64,000 bases of DNA, from positions 83,262,474 through 83,326,473 of the forward strand of contig CP154956.1 of NCBI GenBank assembly GCA_039621445.1, in the 5' to 3' direction. Below are positions 1 to 13,600 of the stretch, piece by piece (the stretch's first letter is position 1; each line of letters starts with the position of its first letter). The position numbers were made by a program, and so were the translations under genes. Below the pieces are notes generated by a model. It was not told where the DNA came from. It searched no databases and saw only the letters and a program-made list of their open reading frames with translations. This stretch comes from Euglena gracilis (Eukaryota > Euglenida > Euglenophyceae > Euglenales).

Positions 1-225
1 CCGACAATTTGCGGGAAATTATTTCTGCATTGGCTTAGGAGGAAATGTTTGCTTTTTGTGTCATGGCTGACAATGCATCTGCATTTCAAAAGGCTGGCCG
101 CTTGTTTGAGGACACAAGCGAAGAATGATGAGGGTACTGATGAGGAAGTTGTGGATGTGGATGATGCTACTTGCCTGACGGATGTGTTACACTCCCTTTC
201 ATTGGAGGGGATATTTTGCGCCTGA
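1..225 (+). CDS. possible exon(s) running in from the left edge
   Basis: Frame 1 is open from the first base to a TGA at 223-225, giving an acidic stretch near residues 52-62 (NDEGTDEEVVDVDD). Frame 3 also looks coding in two short pieces (DNLREIISALA at the start; ADNASAFQKAGRLFEDTSEE around 68-127). Splice sites inside this stretch are therefore likely but I cannot place them. It lies just upstream of the clear exon at 302-451 and is probably the same gene. No family recognised. Confidence 0.3.
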   Translation, partial: PTICGKLFLHWLRRKCLLFVSWLTMHLHFKRLAACLRTQAKNDEGTDEEVVDVDDATCLTDVLHSLSLEGIFCA

Positions 226-301
226 TGTGCTGCCCATTCTCTGCAACTGGTTTGGAAATTTCTCCGTTGTGTTGTTCGTCTGTTGTTCGTCTGTGTTATA
301 G

Positions 302-451
302 GTGTTGAAAGATTTTGAGAAGCTCATCCCTGTTGTGTCAAATGCCGTTGAGTTGGTGAAAAGATGCTTGGAAAAACATGCCTCCACCCCCGAGGGAGTG
401 ACAGAATTCCCGAATGCCCAGGGCGCTTTGGGGAAAGAGCCCAAGCAATTG
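302..451 (+). CDS. penultimate exon of an unidentified gene
   Basis: Exactly 50 codons between an acceptor (ttatag|GTG) and a donor (TTG|gtgtgt), phase 0 at both ends. The peptide begins VLKDFEKLIPVVSNAVELVK and ends GALGKEPKQL; the first part looks like an amphipathic helix. The TE-derived sequence nearby is G/C-homopolymer rich, but this exon has ordinary codon usage, which supports it being real. I do not recognise the family; the helix suggests a helical-repeat or scaffold protein, but that is only inference. Confidence 0.5.
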
Positions 452-511
452 GTGTGTGCCGGCAGCACTAAGTGATGAACATTCCTTTTTTGATTTCCCT
501 GCCCCCGACAG

Positions 512-547
512 GTGCTTGGTGGTGGACGCTTGGAAGCGTTGCCCTGA
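512..547 (+). CDS. terminal exon and stop of the left-edge gene
   Basis: Acceptor ccgacag|GTG follows a 60-nt intron (452-511) and keeps phase 0. It adds VLGGGRLEALP and then TGA at 545-547. The exon is short, so the stop is only as certain as the splice prediction. Confidence 0.4.
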   Translation: MLGGGRLEALP

Positions 548-562
548 ACTTGGGGACGTTTG

Positions 563-877
563 AGCGTCATGGGCACCATAAGCAGACAAAGAGATACCAT
601 GGAGAAAGCACTGCCGCAGTGTGAGCCTGTTGTGGTTGCCACGAATCGCCACAATCCGATGCGATTTTCAACTCAATGCAAATTTTTAGCTCAACTGTAT
701 TCCACGGCAATGTTTCGACGGCGTTCCATCACGGTCAGTGGCATGGACATTGCACAGGATTTAGGTGAATTCGTTAGGCGTGGAGGTATGAGTGTTTTCT
801 GACAGTTCTCTGGTGTTCATTCATTTGTAGGAACAGCAAAGCAGCTCCAGAGGCCTTCATGCAGTTATGGGCGATGA
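563..877 (+). CDS. candidate small two-exon ORF
   Basis: ATG at 563 opens 16 bp after the preceding stop. The frame runs to a donor at 785|786 (GGAG|gtatga). A 45-nt intron with acceptor tttgtag at 830 continues the frame to TGA at 875-877, for roughly 90 residues. Intron size and sites fit the rest of the window. In the second exon another frame (AAPEAFMQLWAMK) also looks protein-like, so the true reading may differ. No family recognised; the close spacing to the upstream stop makes an independent gene doubtful. Confidence 0.2.
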
Positions 878-2185
878 AGCCTGCGGCAAGGTCCCCTTTG
901 GGTCAGTTTGCGGTGACACTGGCCTGGAGGCTGTCACGGGGCAGCAGTTGAAGGAAGCTTCTCTTCTCTGCACGAGTGCTTTCTTTGCTTGTTTGCATTG
1001 GGTGAAGGGATGCTATTGTGCAAAACCAGTGTTTGTACTGGACTCTTTCAGCTTTTTAAATCTTCACCCAGGGCGCCGTGTACCGGAAGCGATTCGTGCG
1101 AGGCCCAGACCTGGCTGTTGCACAAAGAAGGGCACCATGTGGACACGTGCGATGTTTTTTGCTGCACTCCGTTCCTTCTATTTTGTGAAAACAGTGGACG
1201 ACCCCATCTGTGATACACCCTCATCCCCCCCCATTTGGCTAATGGCCAGGCTCCAAAATTGGCTTTTCTTTTTTTTTCCAGACGCCAATTAACCAATTGG
1301 GGGGGGGGGGCAAATAAGGGGCGGTAACATTGTGTTTGCCAGAGCACCAAAATTGTGGGAAAATTACAATACACCCTCCTTGAACAAAAAGCAATTGCTC
1401 CACCTTGCTTCCGATGAACCATGCATCCAGAGCACGCCGCTGTGGAGACCGTGTGGTGTGAGGAGGTATGGCGGAAGCGCCGTCAGAAGGCCGAGGTGGG
1501 CATGCAATTCAGTTTCTGGGATCAAGATTCCTGCACCTCTGTGTTGGGTAGAGAATCCATGGGGAGGCACAACATGTGCACCTGGCCATTTTTTTCATCT
1601 CCATTTTGTATCGGATTTATTGCAAATATCGGGGGAGGTCAATATATCGGGGATATTGTGACCCCGCTCCAAACCCAATATCAATATCCATCCTTGTATA
1701 TTTACACATATATGTGCATGTGTTTACATTCATTGATACCATTAGAATTTTTGCCATTGCTGTTTTGTCCTTTTTCAAAACTAAAAAAAATAGATTCATC
1801 CATTTCATCCCTTTGTGTATGCGCCTCGCAATGCCCGCACTCAGCGGCAGTGCCTGTGGCCGTTGCTGGGAGGATCCGGAGACAAAACCGTTTTAGCGCA
1901 AACAAATACGGCCCACCGGACATTGATGAGACAGTGCTACATGCGATGAGGAGGAAACCCCCCCTTCTGGAAAAAATGGCCCAAAAGGCCATTCAAACCC
2001 CTGCAAAACGTCCTGGGCGCTGCCCGCTCCGAACTGTGCAGGCGGCATCGATATGGTTGGAAATGACCAACAGAACCGAGCGGCCTGATTCTGGGCAACA
2101 ATCTCAGGCTGAGTGCAAATCTGCCCTCGATGACTCTCCTTTCAGCTTCATCGCACTTCCGCTGGAAGGCATGCCGCTGACCAAT
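878..2185. other. mostly non-coding, with a G-tract element
   Basis: Contains a short inverted-repeat element around 1219-1325 (attggc...gccaatt flanked by C8 and G10 runs, followed by aaataagggg) of the type common throughout this window. An open frame from 1421 to 2272 has no recognisable domain and crosses AT-rich, low-complexity sequence near 1640-1800, so I do not call it a gene. Confidence 0.4.
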
Positions 2186-2810
2186 TTATCCGTCCTGGGC
2201 AGCGTCAGACCGTCAGCGTTCATCAACTACGCACAGTGGTCAAGCCCCGTGAGGGGCATTGGGTCGACATGATCAACTCTCTGTGGCCACATGGGTGGAA
2301 CTACTGTTCCTGATATGCGCTGCATCGCCACGACCTCCCCACTGTTGACACCAATGAGAAGAATGACAAGAGACACTTTGTACAAAAGACACTTTGTGGA
2401 GAGCTGGCTGAAGCAGTGGAAAGAGAACCCCTGACACTGCCATGCACGCCACCTCCAAGTTCCCCAAAGACCACCTGTGCGATCTCATCCACCACTTGCA
2501 ACCCCCAATTTCACTCAGCCAAAACGGGCAGTCTCCAATGCCCCTGCTTCTCATTGAACTCCTCACCGACGCACCAATCCCCCTCACTGTCAATTCTTCC
2601 ACTTCAAATTCACCTCCAACGCCGCCCATGACCTCCCGCTGCGGCCCATGCTGCATGGGATTTGTAAACGCTTTAGGAAAGATAGCCTCTGCACTATTTT
2701 TGTTGGTGTCGGAACACAAGCTGACAACTTTAAACACAAAGTCTCGAGCAGAAGATGGGCTCAAGAGACACGCCCACTGGAAACCCCAGTACCCACTTCA
2801 ACATTAAAAC
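2186..2810 (+). pseudogene. possible decayed coding region
   Basis: Protein-like peptides appear in successive frames on the plus strand without a shared frame. A stretch around 2201-2310 reads QRQTVSVHQLRTVVKPREGH and ends at a TGA. A second around 2350-2450 contains GELAEAVEREPLTLP. A third starting near 2442 contains FPKDHLCDLIHHLQPPIS. No good splice sites join them, so frameshift decay of an older gene or transposon is the simplest reading. Family not recognised. Confidence 0.2.
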
Positions 2811-3649
2811 ATAAGATCTCAGAGCAGAAAATGAGATCGAGAGCCACGCCCACTGGAAATCCCAATACCGATTTCTCCAGGATCTGGTTCAACACGTTCG
2901 GCAATTGTCAATCAGCAGTTGTAATCCCTCCTGCCAATGGCCTGCCAGAAAGCTTGGTCCTCGTCCTCTGCCCAGCGAAACCGGTTGACAGCCACGTCAC
3001 AGCGCAATCATGCAACCACCTGCTGTCCCGTCATCAGAGAAGCAGGGCAGCAGCAGAAGGAGTTCCGAGCACCGCCCTCAGCTGTCATCCATCCAGAGCG
3101 TTGAGAACCCCGGAGGGGGCGGGATCCACCAGCTGGGAATTCGGCAACAGCCAGAAGACCCTGCTCCCTGTCTTAGGGGGTGGGGGTAGGGGGGATCCAG
3201 GAGCCCCCCCCCCCCCGCTGGAAGAAAAATCCTCCAGCCCTGCACTACGATGTGCAAACGTGGTTTCAAGTGTCACCAAGGGGCAGAGGAGGGGGTGTTC
3301 CTGGATAGAGCGGGTTGGGTCCTCACAACAACCGCTCCACACATTGCATTTCCAACCCCGTGGGTTGTGGTTGTATTGCCTCCTTAGTATGAGAATTGGG
3401 GCCTGACTTTTGGAGGGGAAGAACGTATTCTGCAAGGTGTGACCAACTTCCATTGTCGGATAAGACAGGCCGAGGAAAGCAGCTATTCTTTTGTTCCAAA
3501 TAAGCATTTAATCATTTTTTCTCTCCAAAAATTGATTTCTTTTAACAGCCATATCAAAAGACGACGTTACCGGAAGGACTGTAATGGACTAACTCAATTT
3601 CCCACTGAACAAGATGCATTTATTTGTTTATGTTCAAGGTCTTGAGGAG

Positions 3650-4480
3650 AAAAGATCCTCCAAGACGTTTGGTGCTATCTTCAAAAGAGCAGCAGGGAAG
3701 AAATCAAAGCAAAATTCCTAACCATGCAAATTTGTCATTATATTTGATGCCATCTACTGCTACTGGTGCCAGTGCTATTTTGTCTCATTTGTCGTAAAGA
3801 GCAATGACACTCTCCGCTGTGTCAGGCAGGAAATCCGCGGGAAATTATGACAAATGGGTGGAGGTAGTATGACGGCTTACTGCATAAAATAACTCTTGAA
3901 TATTTGATGTTGTGGCCATCGTGTTTCTGTTTGTTGGTTACTCAAACACTGCCCTTTTTATAATTATCTTTTTTTTGGTATTTTATTTTTTAGATATTGA
4001 GTATAGAGAGAGCTTTGTCTAATAATTGAACCCAATTTGTACCATTGTTAAAATCAAGATGAAATGCTAACAATGCTAACACTGGAGATGCTATAAATCC
4101 ATCTTACGATGTAATAAATCACATGCATTCTAATGGAGAGGAAAAAGACAAAAAATGCATTAACTAAAAAATAAAATTATCATTGCAATTAAATATCAAA
4201 TCAACTGATCTGATCCACAAATTCGGACTCTGGTTGACTCCTATGGCTATGGCTCCCCTTGGGGCATATGATATGGCAATTAAAATGCACTGGCTTTTCC
4301 CGAAAATCCTGAGGAGGGTCTTATTTGACTGGGGGGGGGGATTTTTCGGATTTTTGCTGAAAATTGGCAAGGGGGGGTCCTATTTTGGGAACTCCTTTGG
4401 GGGGTGGGTCTGATTTTTTGGGTACTTTTCTGTGATGCGGATTTTGTAAGGTTTTGGGGTTGATTGTCACTTTATCGTCT
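3650..4480. other. AT-rich intergenic stretch
   Basis: Low-GC sequence with no convincing exon. A G9 run at about 4331-4340 and G-rich tracts to 4410 mark a degenerate G-tract element. It lies beyond the stop codon of the RRM gene and may contain its 3' UTR and polyadenylation signal, but I see no diagnostic motif. Confidence 0.4.
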
Positions 4481-4490
4481 GTAATCCTTT

Positions 4491-4636
4491 TCATAGGCAC
4501 ACAAACGAAAGACTTTTTGAGGTCCTGTAGAGGAGAATGGTCACCTGAGGCTCCTCCATATCCTGTGGGAAGCCATGTTTGTATCCTGAAGGCGGGTAAC
4601 CTGGTGCCTGGGTGGAGTTATACGGGTCTGGGTACC
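4491..4636 (-). CDS. RRM gene terminal exon
   Basis: Acceptor cccccag|GG behind a clean pyrimidine tract. Encodes GYPDPYNSTQAPGYPPSGYK and continues through DMEEPQ to TGA at 4493-4491. Composition continues the Pro/Gly/Tyr tail. The phase is one base off the preferred donor of the 5543-5738 exon, so an extra exon or a different donor is needed between them. Confidence 0.6.
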
Positions 4637-7600
4637 CTGGGGGGACGGTGGCGGTGGTTGTTTGAAGAAGGTTGCCACCGGAGGGGGGGGGCATATGCAA
4701 ACACAATTATGTCGTAAGACAAGCCGAGTAAATAGTCTGCTAGGAGCAGAAAAACTGAGTGCAGAACCATTCAACGTTTGTGATTTGCAAAAAAAAATGC
4801 AAGAAAAAGGGAGGCTTGATGTTGGAGGACTTCGAAAGGTGCCGGAAAATCGCGGAACTCGTGGAAATTGCGGAAAATTCATATTGGAATGCAAACATTT
4901 CTTGTGGAGGAGACTAAGAAAGGAATTGACCTCCTCTTGATTTTTTTTGATTTTTGAAACATGTATGAGTTGTGCCCGTCATCCACATTTTTTACCCAAA
5001 AAACAAACAAAGAAAGAACAGTTTTTTGAAACTTTGGGAACAATCCTGATTCAAAAAAAAATGAATTTGTTGGTCACATAATCGAAACTGACAAGAATTT
5101 AACAAAAAAGTTAGCACCAAATGAAAATCTCGTTCAGAAGGCAGAATTTTTCCAATTGAAATCAGTTGCCAGCAGAACTGGAAAAGAAATTAAAAAAGCC
5201 AAACCCACGCAAATTTTGCCAAAATGAACAAACAAATGCCATATGGCAAGGCAAAGGTCAGGTGACAATTTTTTTTCAATATTTTGCAAAATAAGCACTG
5301 AAAAAAAAGCGCTCGTGTTCCCTTGTGAATCATTCGAGGATGACCAGAACTCATCGAATCTTCCATTTCAAGCTGCTGGAGGAAAAATACAAAAATTGCA
5401 GAAAGTTGCAGAAAAATCGTGACATACTGCGGATATCAATTTTTCCTTCCAAAGCAATTTGCTTCCCGAAACCCAATGATGTACAACAGCTTTAAAAGAA
5501 AATGCAAGGCAGGAGGAATGAGGAAATCAAACGCGGGGCAACCTTTTTGGGGGTGGATACCCGGCGTATCCTGGATAGCCGGCCATTGGTGCGGCGCTGT
5601 ACCCCGGGTACGGGGCCGCAGGGGGCGGGGTACCGCCGGCCGCGGCGGCGGCGGCGGCCGCGGCGGCCGCAGCAGTTGGATCGTAGCTCACCACCGCGGT
5701 GGAGGGCTGCCCGGAGTAGCTGTACCCTGCTGGCCACCCTGGGACTGTGAGAAAACAAAAAAACACTGTCAGATTTTTTTCATTAAAAGAAACACAAAGC
5801 AGGTTAACTTTTGCCCCCACCAACCCAAGCAGGGCCGGGCAGCGTGGTGTGCAGGGCTGTACAGGAAAGCCTGGTGGGGGGGGGGTCGGACCCCCCCCAC
5901 CATCCCCACCATGGCACCCGTTCAAAAAAAAATTCCTTTTGGCGCCAAAAGCGCCAAAGGAAATTTTGCCTCCCATAGTTCCCCCCCCCCAAGGGGTGGG
6001 AACTTTCATTAAAAGAAGCCTGATCCCCTTACAAAACGGTAGCAGGATGCCCAAAATCAAGAGCGATCTTGAGTTGGTGAATGCAGAACACCACCACCAC
6101 CACCGCCAAATAGCTCTAACACTGTACCTGTGCTGGAGGCCCCATTCTGGGAACCATCTGCGGCGGGGGCGCCAGGTGCAACACTGCCAGCGGGGTACTC
6201 ACCAATGGAGGAGTCGAGCTTTCTTTCGGTGTTCTTGAAATTGATTAACAAAAAAATGCACCAGATTGCGCCAGATAACCCGGTATACCACAGAAACTGT
6301 GCATGCAATGCAATGCAACGTTGCCTGCACACGCAAATAATCGGAAACTGATGGTACTGATCTCCGGCAGAAAAATGGAGATGTAAAGCCCCCCAGGTAT
6401 AAAACCCCCTGGCTTCATATTTGGGCAGGATTTCAAAACCCTCGGGGGGGTTGAAAACTTTTTTGGGGAGACGAAATTCAACGAATTCAACGAAATTTCA
6501 CTGCCCTCAGCTTTATATTCGGGCCGTAAATTTAAGCCCATGGGGTTTTGGGGGGGAGGGGTTACTAACCCCCCCCCCACCAGGTGACTACAACCACACC
6601 CTGACCTGCAACCTTCAACCAGTGGGTGGTCAAACGACCAGGCGCCAAAAAAACCTTCAATACTTCTGAGGTCAACAAAAAACCCACTCGGGGGCAGGGC
6701 AGAACGGGAACGCCTGGTGGGGGGGGGTCGACCTCCCCCACCAACCACAGCATTTTCACCAATTTTGGTAAAACGGGGATTTTGGCCAGGGAAAAGTTTT
6801 GATTTTTTTTGGAAAAATGAACCCAAAAGACATGATTTTTTGATGGAAAACCACATTTTTTTCACAAAAAAAAACATCTCAAAAATTTCAGGTTTCAAAA
6901 GTGGTAGTTTTTAGGAGGAGTGAAAAAAAACGAAGCTCAAAAAAAAATGGACCAAATTTTGGCACAATCAAATTTTACTGGCATTTTTTCTCTTGGATTT
7001 TTTTTGGGATTTTCAATGGCATTTTTTTTGCTACAAAAGCCTCTCAAAATCAAAATTTTGAGAAAATGTTGAAATTTTGGAAGGTGTGAAAAAAAATGGG
7101 GGTTTGGAGGGTTTTGGGGGGGACCTCCTATATGGGTCCCAAAATGAGTCCAATATACACCCAGCGCCAAAGGCGTCGGAAAATTTTTTGGGTCCGAAAA
7201 TTGGTGCGTAAACCCCGCGCACCTCCCTTATCGAATCCTGCCCCAGACCGGTGGGTGGTGATACGACCAGGTGCCAAAAAAGACCCTTCTTTTCTAACTC
7301 ACCCACAACCCCCGACCAGGGGGGAATACCAGACACTCGAAAACCCACCCCCCCCCTCGGCAGGTAAGAGTCACGCAGTGTGAAATGAACCTATTGGGGT
7401 TGGTGTTAAAATGAGACGATTGTGATTGTCAGCTGAGCTCCTGAGGGGTGCCGGGGTCCCTTGCTGCCCATCTGCCGTTGGGACCGCGGCTGCCCCCGTC
7501 GCTGCCGCGCCGTACAAACTGGCATAATACGCCGGGTAGGCGGCCATGTAATGGCAACAGGGACCCCTGGGAAGGGAACTCCAGCATTCCCCCCACCCAG

Positions 7601-10600
7601 GTATGCGGCCCAGAATACATGCAATCAGGAATGATTTTATGTTCATTTTTTTGCATAAATCATAAAACACGCATCAAACTACTTCCGACCAGACATTTTT
7701 ATACCGACCCCCCCCGGTGGGGGGGTCACTTCCACTCTTCCAAAACCCAGTCACTCACTTTTTTCTGGAAAACAATTAGTCACCCCCCCCCACCGCCCAC
7801 TCTGGAATCCAGGGGAAACTTAACCTCCTCAAACGTGGGGAAAAACCAAAAAAAATTCTGGCGTCTTCGGCGACGGGTCACTATGGTGGTGTTTTGCCGA
7901 CCCCCCCCCAGTGGGGAGGGGTCCGGGCCAATCAAATCAATCACTCTGAAAAAAACTAGTCACCCACCCCTGGGACGGGGACCGGCCGGTGACTGAGTGA
8001 TTGTATGCTTCTGACACAAGATCTTGAAACACCTCCACATTTTCACGTTCTGGACATGATGGACAAATCCACCCACCCTGCGTAGCAATAACCATCCCGC
8101 ATTGTGGCTTAACAGACCTGGAATTTTAAAAAAAATACATTGGCAATCAAAACAGAGGTTTAACACACGCCAACGGAGGGATGTGCCCTGAGCACTGGTA
8201 ATAGGCTGCCCAAGCCGCCTGGACGTCATACCCCGGCCCATAGGGGTTGCTGCCATCCACGCCTGGCATCCCAAACGGCTGCGCTGCCTGCGGAGGGGGA
8301 AACGGCATGCAAATGAACTGTTCATGTCATGAAAGGGGTTGGCATCAGTGGAGCTGGCTGCTGCGATGGCTACGCTAAAAGTGGATGCATTCAGCTGCTC
8401 AAGCCAGAGGGAGGGGGGGCGGGGGTCCAGACCCCTCCCAACACGGGGGGGGGGGGGGGTCGGACACCCCCCCCCTCCCACCTCCAAACTGAAGCGGACC
8501 AGGAAATTTTTGGTCTTGTGGACGGGCAAAGGGCCAGAAAACCAGACCGAATTTTGTTGAAAAATCCCTGATTTTTCTTTGAAACCAAATCCAAAATGCT
8601 CATTTTTGTAATTTTTTGAACATTTTCTTATGTGGAAAACACCAAAACATCAAAAAGTTGGGCAATGTGCTCAAAAATGAAAAAAGGGGCCTTTTTTGCT
8701 CATTTTCCGGTGCGCCCGCTGGAAATTTTTTTTGCTGTTTTTGGAACCTGCCAAGGAGGGGGGAAGTGGACACCCCCTCCCAACATCTGGGGGGGGGGGT
8801 GGTCTGGACTCCCTACCACCTGCCTGAATACCAAAAAAAGGGTTTCCCATCCATCCCTGGGGGGGAGACATGCAGTGCAGGAAGCCTGGTGGGGGGGTTG
8901 AACCCCCCCTCCTGGGACGTTGTAACACTTGGGAAAACTTCCTTTGGCACCAAGGAAATTATGACCATTTATCGGCAGCTTTAGGAAAAAAGGTAAGGGG
9001 CAGTTGGGTGTGGGGAGGGGGTCGACCCAACCCACGCATTGGGTTTCAAAATTTCCTTTTCAGCCCTTGGGGGGGGGGGGGGTGCAACAATGCGCCGCAA
9101 AATGTTCAATGCAAAGAAATGCAGACAAATGCAAAAAAAAATACAAATGAGTACAAAATACTTTTCATCAAAAACACATACAGAAATTTAGCACACTACA
9201 TCTTGCAGCCTTCTTCAACCCCCCCCAAAAACATCAAAACAAGGAAATCAAAAAAAAAAACGGTGCGCAGAGTTGCATAATGGCAAAATCAATTGTCCAG
9301 GGGCATGCTGAAATTTTGTAACAAGAAAAAAATTGTGGTGTGATTCTACCAGAGCAATTTCCAGGAGTTAGCCGTAATAAATTTTCGAAACATTGAGGCA
9401 GTAATAAAGCAAAAAAAAAAAGCAAATTGCATCCTCCTGCCCAATCCAAGCTATAACTTTCAGAATTAACGAATCAACAACTCAACAACTTGGGAACCCC
9501 CCCAAATGAGATTCCTGATGATAGCTCAAATCACCTCTGGTTCACTGGTTCAAAGCAAACCACCTCTGTCTGGCTCAAAGCTGTTGGCCTCGTTTCTCAA
9601 TGCAGCTTTCGCTGATGAAAAAAGAACACCCGACGCTCAATTCTCCCATCTCAAAACTGTTTTCTAATCTAACGTAAATAATCCTAACAAAAAAATGAGT
9701 TTGGGAAAATTTGCGGATGCCCAACTCCGTGGACGCAATCCAAGCTGCAATCCAAGCTCAGAAAAGGCCGCAGCGATGGCCACACCAACTCACCTTAGGC
9801 CATTTCCCCTGGCCATGGGTATCGGTGGGAAAGTGCCTTGAGGGAAGGCTCAGCCCGAGCATTAACCTGTGTCAGGGTGGTGGGGTGGGCAAAAACTCTA
9901 CAAAAACAAACACTTCAAAGCGGCGTCAAGCATCAGGAAGCAAAGCTGAGCAGCAATGCTGCTACTGGTCCAGAGGGACCAGCAGCATCAATCCTTTGTG
10001 AATACCCAAATATCAACAAAAATGTTTGATGCAATTTGGAAAAATCCTTTTTGTTTCTGTTGTGCAGCCTCACAAAAAATCAAGCGTTCAATCTGCAAAT
10101 AGGCTTGGTCTGCGAATGGCCTTGGGTACAAAAAAATGTATGCACTTTGTCAGACAAAACAAACACCTGAATTTGTTTTCCCCGCTCGTTGTGAACTTGT
10201 GTTGCTTTTGTTTATTTCACCCACGAGAATAACTCGCAACAAAAAAATTAAAACTGGGACCGGCTGCAGCACAAATGCCACTGTTCAAAAAAAAAAAAAC
10301 AGGCGTGGCAATCTTCCAGAATGAGCGGGAGACACTGGGAGTACCTCGGACACACAGAGTGAGATCAGAAAATTGAGGAAAGAAAGAACAATGTCCCAAT
10401 GGACAATCTTGAGCAAGGCGGGTAGATGAGCTCCTGATTTCGATGGGGATCGGTGAAACTTGAGGTTTGAAATTTGTGTTTCTACTGCGCTACATCAATC
10501 CTTTGTGCACTTTCTGGAAGAGATGTTTTCAGACAAGGGGACGAAGCAGAAAAAGCACAAGCAAAAAAAGCAAAAAAGCACACAAAAAAAGAGCAACCTC

Positions 10601-13600
10601 ACCCCAACACATGTATACTGTTTTCTTTATTCCTTTATTCTCTGCCCACATTCTTTCACTTTGTCCATTTTCGGGGGGGATTGGAATGCCAAAAAAAAAT
10701 GAATGTTTTCACGATGTTTCGGAAGGCGTTTTCTTGCAAATGAAGCATGCTTTGCACATTGTTTCATCAACAGTTTTGCATTGTGAATTCGTTTGGCAGA
10801 GAATGATTTTTCTTAAATTCCCCCCAGTTGCCTTGTTAACTTCAACAGCTCGTTGGTTAATGAATGGGGGGGGGTTCAGAACGGGGAAAGATTGGTGGGG
10901 TGGGTTGACCCCCCCACCCGGGACGACCCCCCCCCACCAACCTGGCGTTTGGCCGACTCTCGTTCTGCCCAGGGGTTCAGGACTGTACGGGAAAGCCTGG
11001 TGGGGGGGGGTTCAACCCAGGAGCAGCCCAGGTGGAGGGGTGGGTCGACCCCCACCCACCATGGCACCGGACGCAAAGCTCTTTGTCCACCCCTCCAAAA
11101 CTGTCGATATCTGGCTAGTTTTTTGATATCCGCATGTGTTTCACACCCGTAGGCACAAATCCGGCCGGCACCGGAATAGCTATCCCGGGGATCGCAATGT
11201 GAACCCCCAATCGGTTTCCTGTTTTAGGGCCAAATCACGGTTTTCCATAGGCCCAAGTAAGGGGACCAGGCTGCACTGACATTTGGGGCCGTCTTCCACC
11301 CCTCGCCAGACAGGCTTCTTTTTGCCAACCACACGGGGGAGGGGGGCCTTGTGCTATGGGGTGCCTGACCATAGCAGGGACACTCCCCTGGGGGGGTTCG
11401 GTTTTGCACCCCCACCCAGCCCATAGCACCCAGCCTGCCCCCTGGGGGTGCGAACTTCCTAAAAAAGGAGCCTGGCGCCGAAGGAAAATTGGTGCCCCCG
11501 GAAAATACGGGAAGGCCTGGTGCGTGGGGGGGGGGTGGACCCCCCACACACCAGGATAAGGGTGGGGGTCGACCCCCCCACTCACCACCCATAGGGTTGT
11601 GGGGATTCCCACACAGCCCTGAGGGGGTGAGAATTGATACTGACAACAGATTGAGACACGCTCAATGGCGGATTCTAAGGGGTGGATTTGTTGGGGACAG
11701 TCTGGCTCCGAGCAATTTCAAACTCCAGCAACCAGGACAAAAGCAAGGCAAACTGCAATGTCATTTTGGCAAGATTTCCAAAACATTTCCTTTGAAAAAA
11801 AACATCCCCCCAAAAAACATAACAAAAGCGGAGAGAGATGCAAAAGGGAGGGCAATCACCCGCCCCCACAATTTTTTTTTGTGCTGACCAGGGGGAAACC
11901 CCAAAAGATTGCAAAGCGAAAGCAGCCAGTGAAGCACACCTTTGCGGCTGGGGTTTGTGCAAATCGAATCTCGATTGCCCGCAAATTGCCCTGGCACAGA
12001 AGAGCGGATTTGGAGGCAACGACACCTTTCAGAGGGCGGAAAGCTGTATCCATTCAAATTCTTAGCACCTGCTGGGTGTACAATATACAACAGAAAAAAT
12101 AACACCTTCGCTTTGGTGTGAGTAAAAAAAAATATCAAAAAAGCATGTGAATCAACCACTCCGCGACCTGCCCCCCCCCCAACCAGGCTGCTTTTTTTTC
12201 CAACCCCGGGGGGGAGGGGGGTCCGGAGTGCCTTGGGGTGCAGGCACTGCCCCCCCCCCCGGGGTGGTCGGATTTCAGCACATTCCTTTGAAAAAAGGCC
12301 ATTTTTGGCTCCCCGGCGCCGGGTCTGTGCTAGGGCACTTTTGGCCGTGTGCCCTACTGGGGTCGGATCGGGAGTGCCTTGGAGTGCCTGCCCAGGCAGG
12401 CACCCCCCCCCCCGAGATACAGCCGGTTTTCCGCCAATTTGGGACATTTGTAAACTTCTTCCACTGTCAGACTTTGGCCGTTTTTTTGGGAGTCATGGCC
12501 AGTTTCCCCCCCCCCCCAGGACCCCCCCAGGACCCCCCCAAGACCCCCCCAGGACCCCCCCAGGACCCCCCCAAGACCCCCCCAGGACCCCCCCAGGACC
12601 CCCCCAGGACCCCCCCAGGACCCACCGGGGAGCGGTACCCAGATGACCCACTGACCGTGGAGTTCCGGGCGCCTTCGGCGCCCGCTACCGGGGGGGGCTC
12701 CCGCCCCCCCCCCAACCCCCCCCGGGCTTCAAAATAACCCAATCTTTTGGAGCAAAAATTTTGCCAAAAAGTTGCGGGACCCCCCAGGAACCCCCCCGGA
12801 AACCCCCAAGACCCCCCCAGGACCCGCCCAGGACCCCCCCAGGACCCCCCCAGGACCCCCCCAAGCCCCCCCCAGGACCCCCCCCAGGACCCCCCCAGGA
12901 CCCCCCCAGGACCCCCCCAGGACAGAGTCCTGGGGGGGGAAAACTGGCCATAAGTGTTTTTTGGACAAAAAAAGTCGAAAAAAATCAAAAAAAATCCAAA
13001 AAATTCAGTGGCCAAAAATCATGTTTTTCGGCCTCCCGGACCCGGAAAAACTGTTTTCAAGCCGAAAATGAGCGTTTTTCGGCCCCCCGGCCCCCCGTTT
13101 TGGGCCCAAAACCTTTGTGTTTTGGGTCAGTTCTGCGTCATTGACATTTCATTAACATTTCAGAAATTACCGTAAGATCACTGAAAATCACCGAAAATTG
13201 CAAGAGTGTAATTTGCAAATTTTACATTACGCGAAATTTGCAATGCTAGTATTTCTGGCCTTCCATTACATGCATGTCCCATTAAGAGCCCATTAAGAAC
13301 TATTCAAACGTCTCTTTTTGGGTGGGGGTCAGGGGTTTTTTTAAGACCGGGGGGAGGGGGGTTTCCCCCCCTGGGGGGCCCCAGGGTTTGATATAAAGAC
13401 AGGTAGGGGGGGATCCGGACCCAGGGTGCACACTTCCTGCTTGGACTGTGAAAGGTTTCATTTAATGCATTAACACGGGTCTACTGCAAAAGTGGAATCC
13501 TAACTTTTTGGTTGCCTCCAAGGAGCCCCCCCCCTGCGGGCCAGGAGGGGGGGGGGTGGGGGGGACACCCCCCCCCACCTAAACAGTGGCGCGGTCCGGG

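Noticed and set aside
12467-13015. Minus-strand 182-codon ORF of GGSWGGPGGVLGG repeats
   Set aside because: Entirely explained by the 11-bp AGGACCCCCCC tandem repeat, which is open in several frames on both strands.
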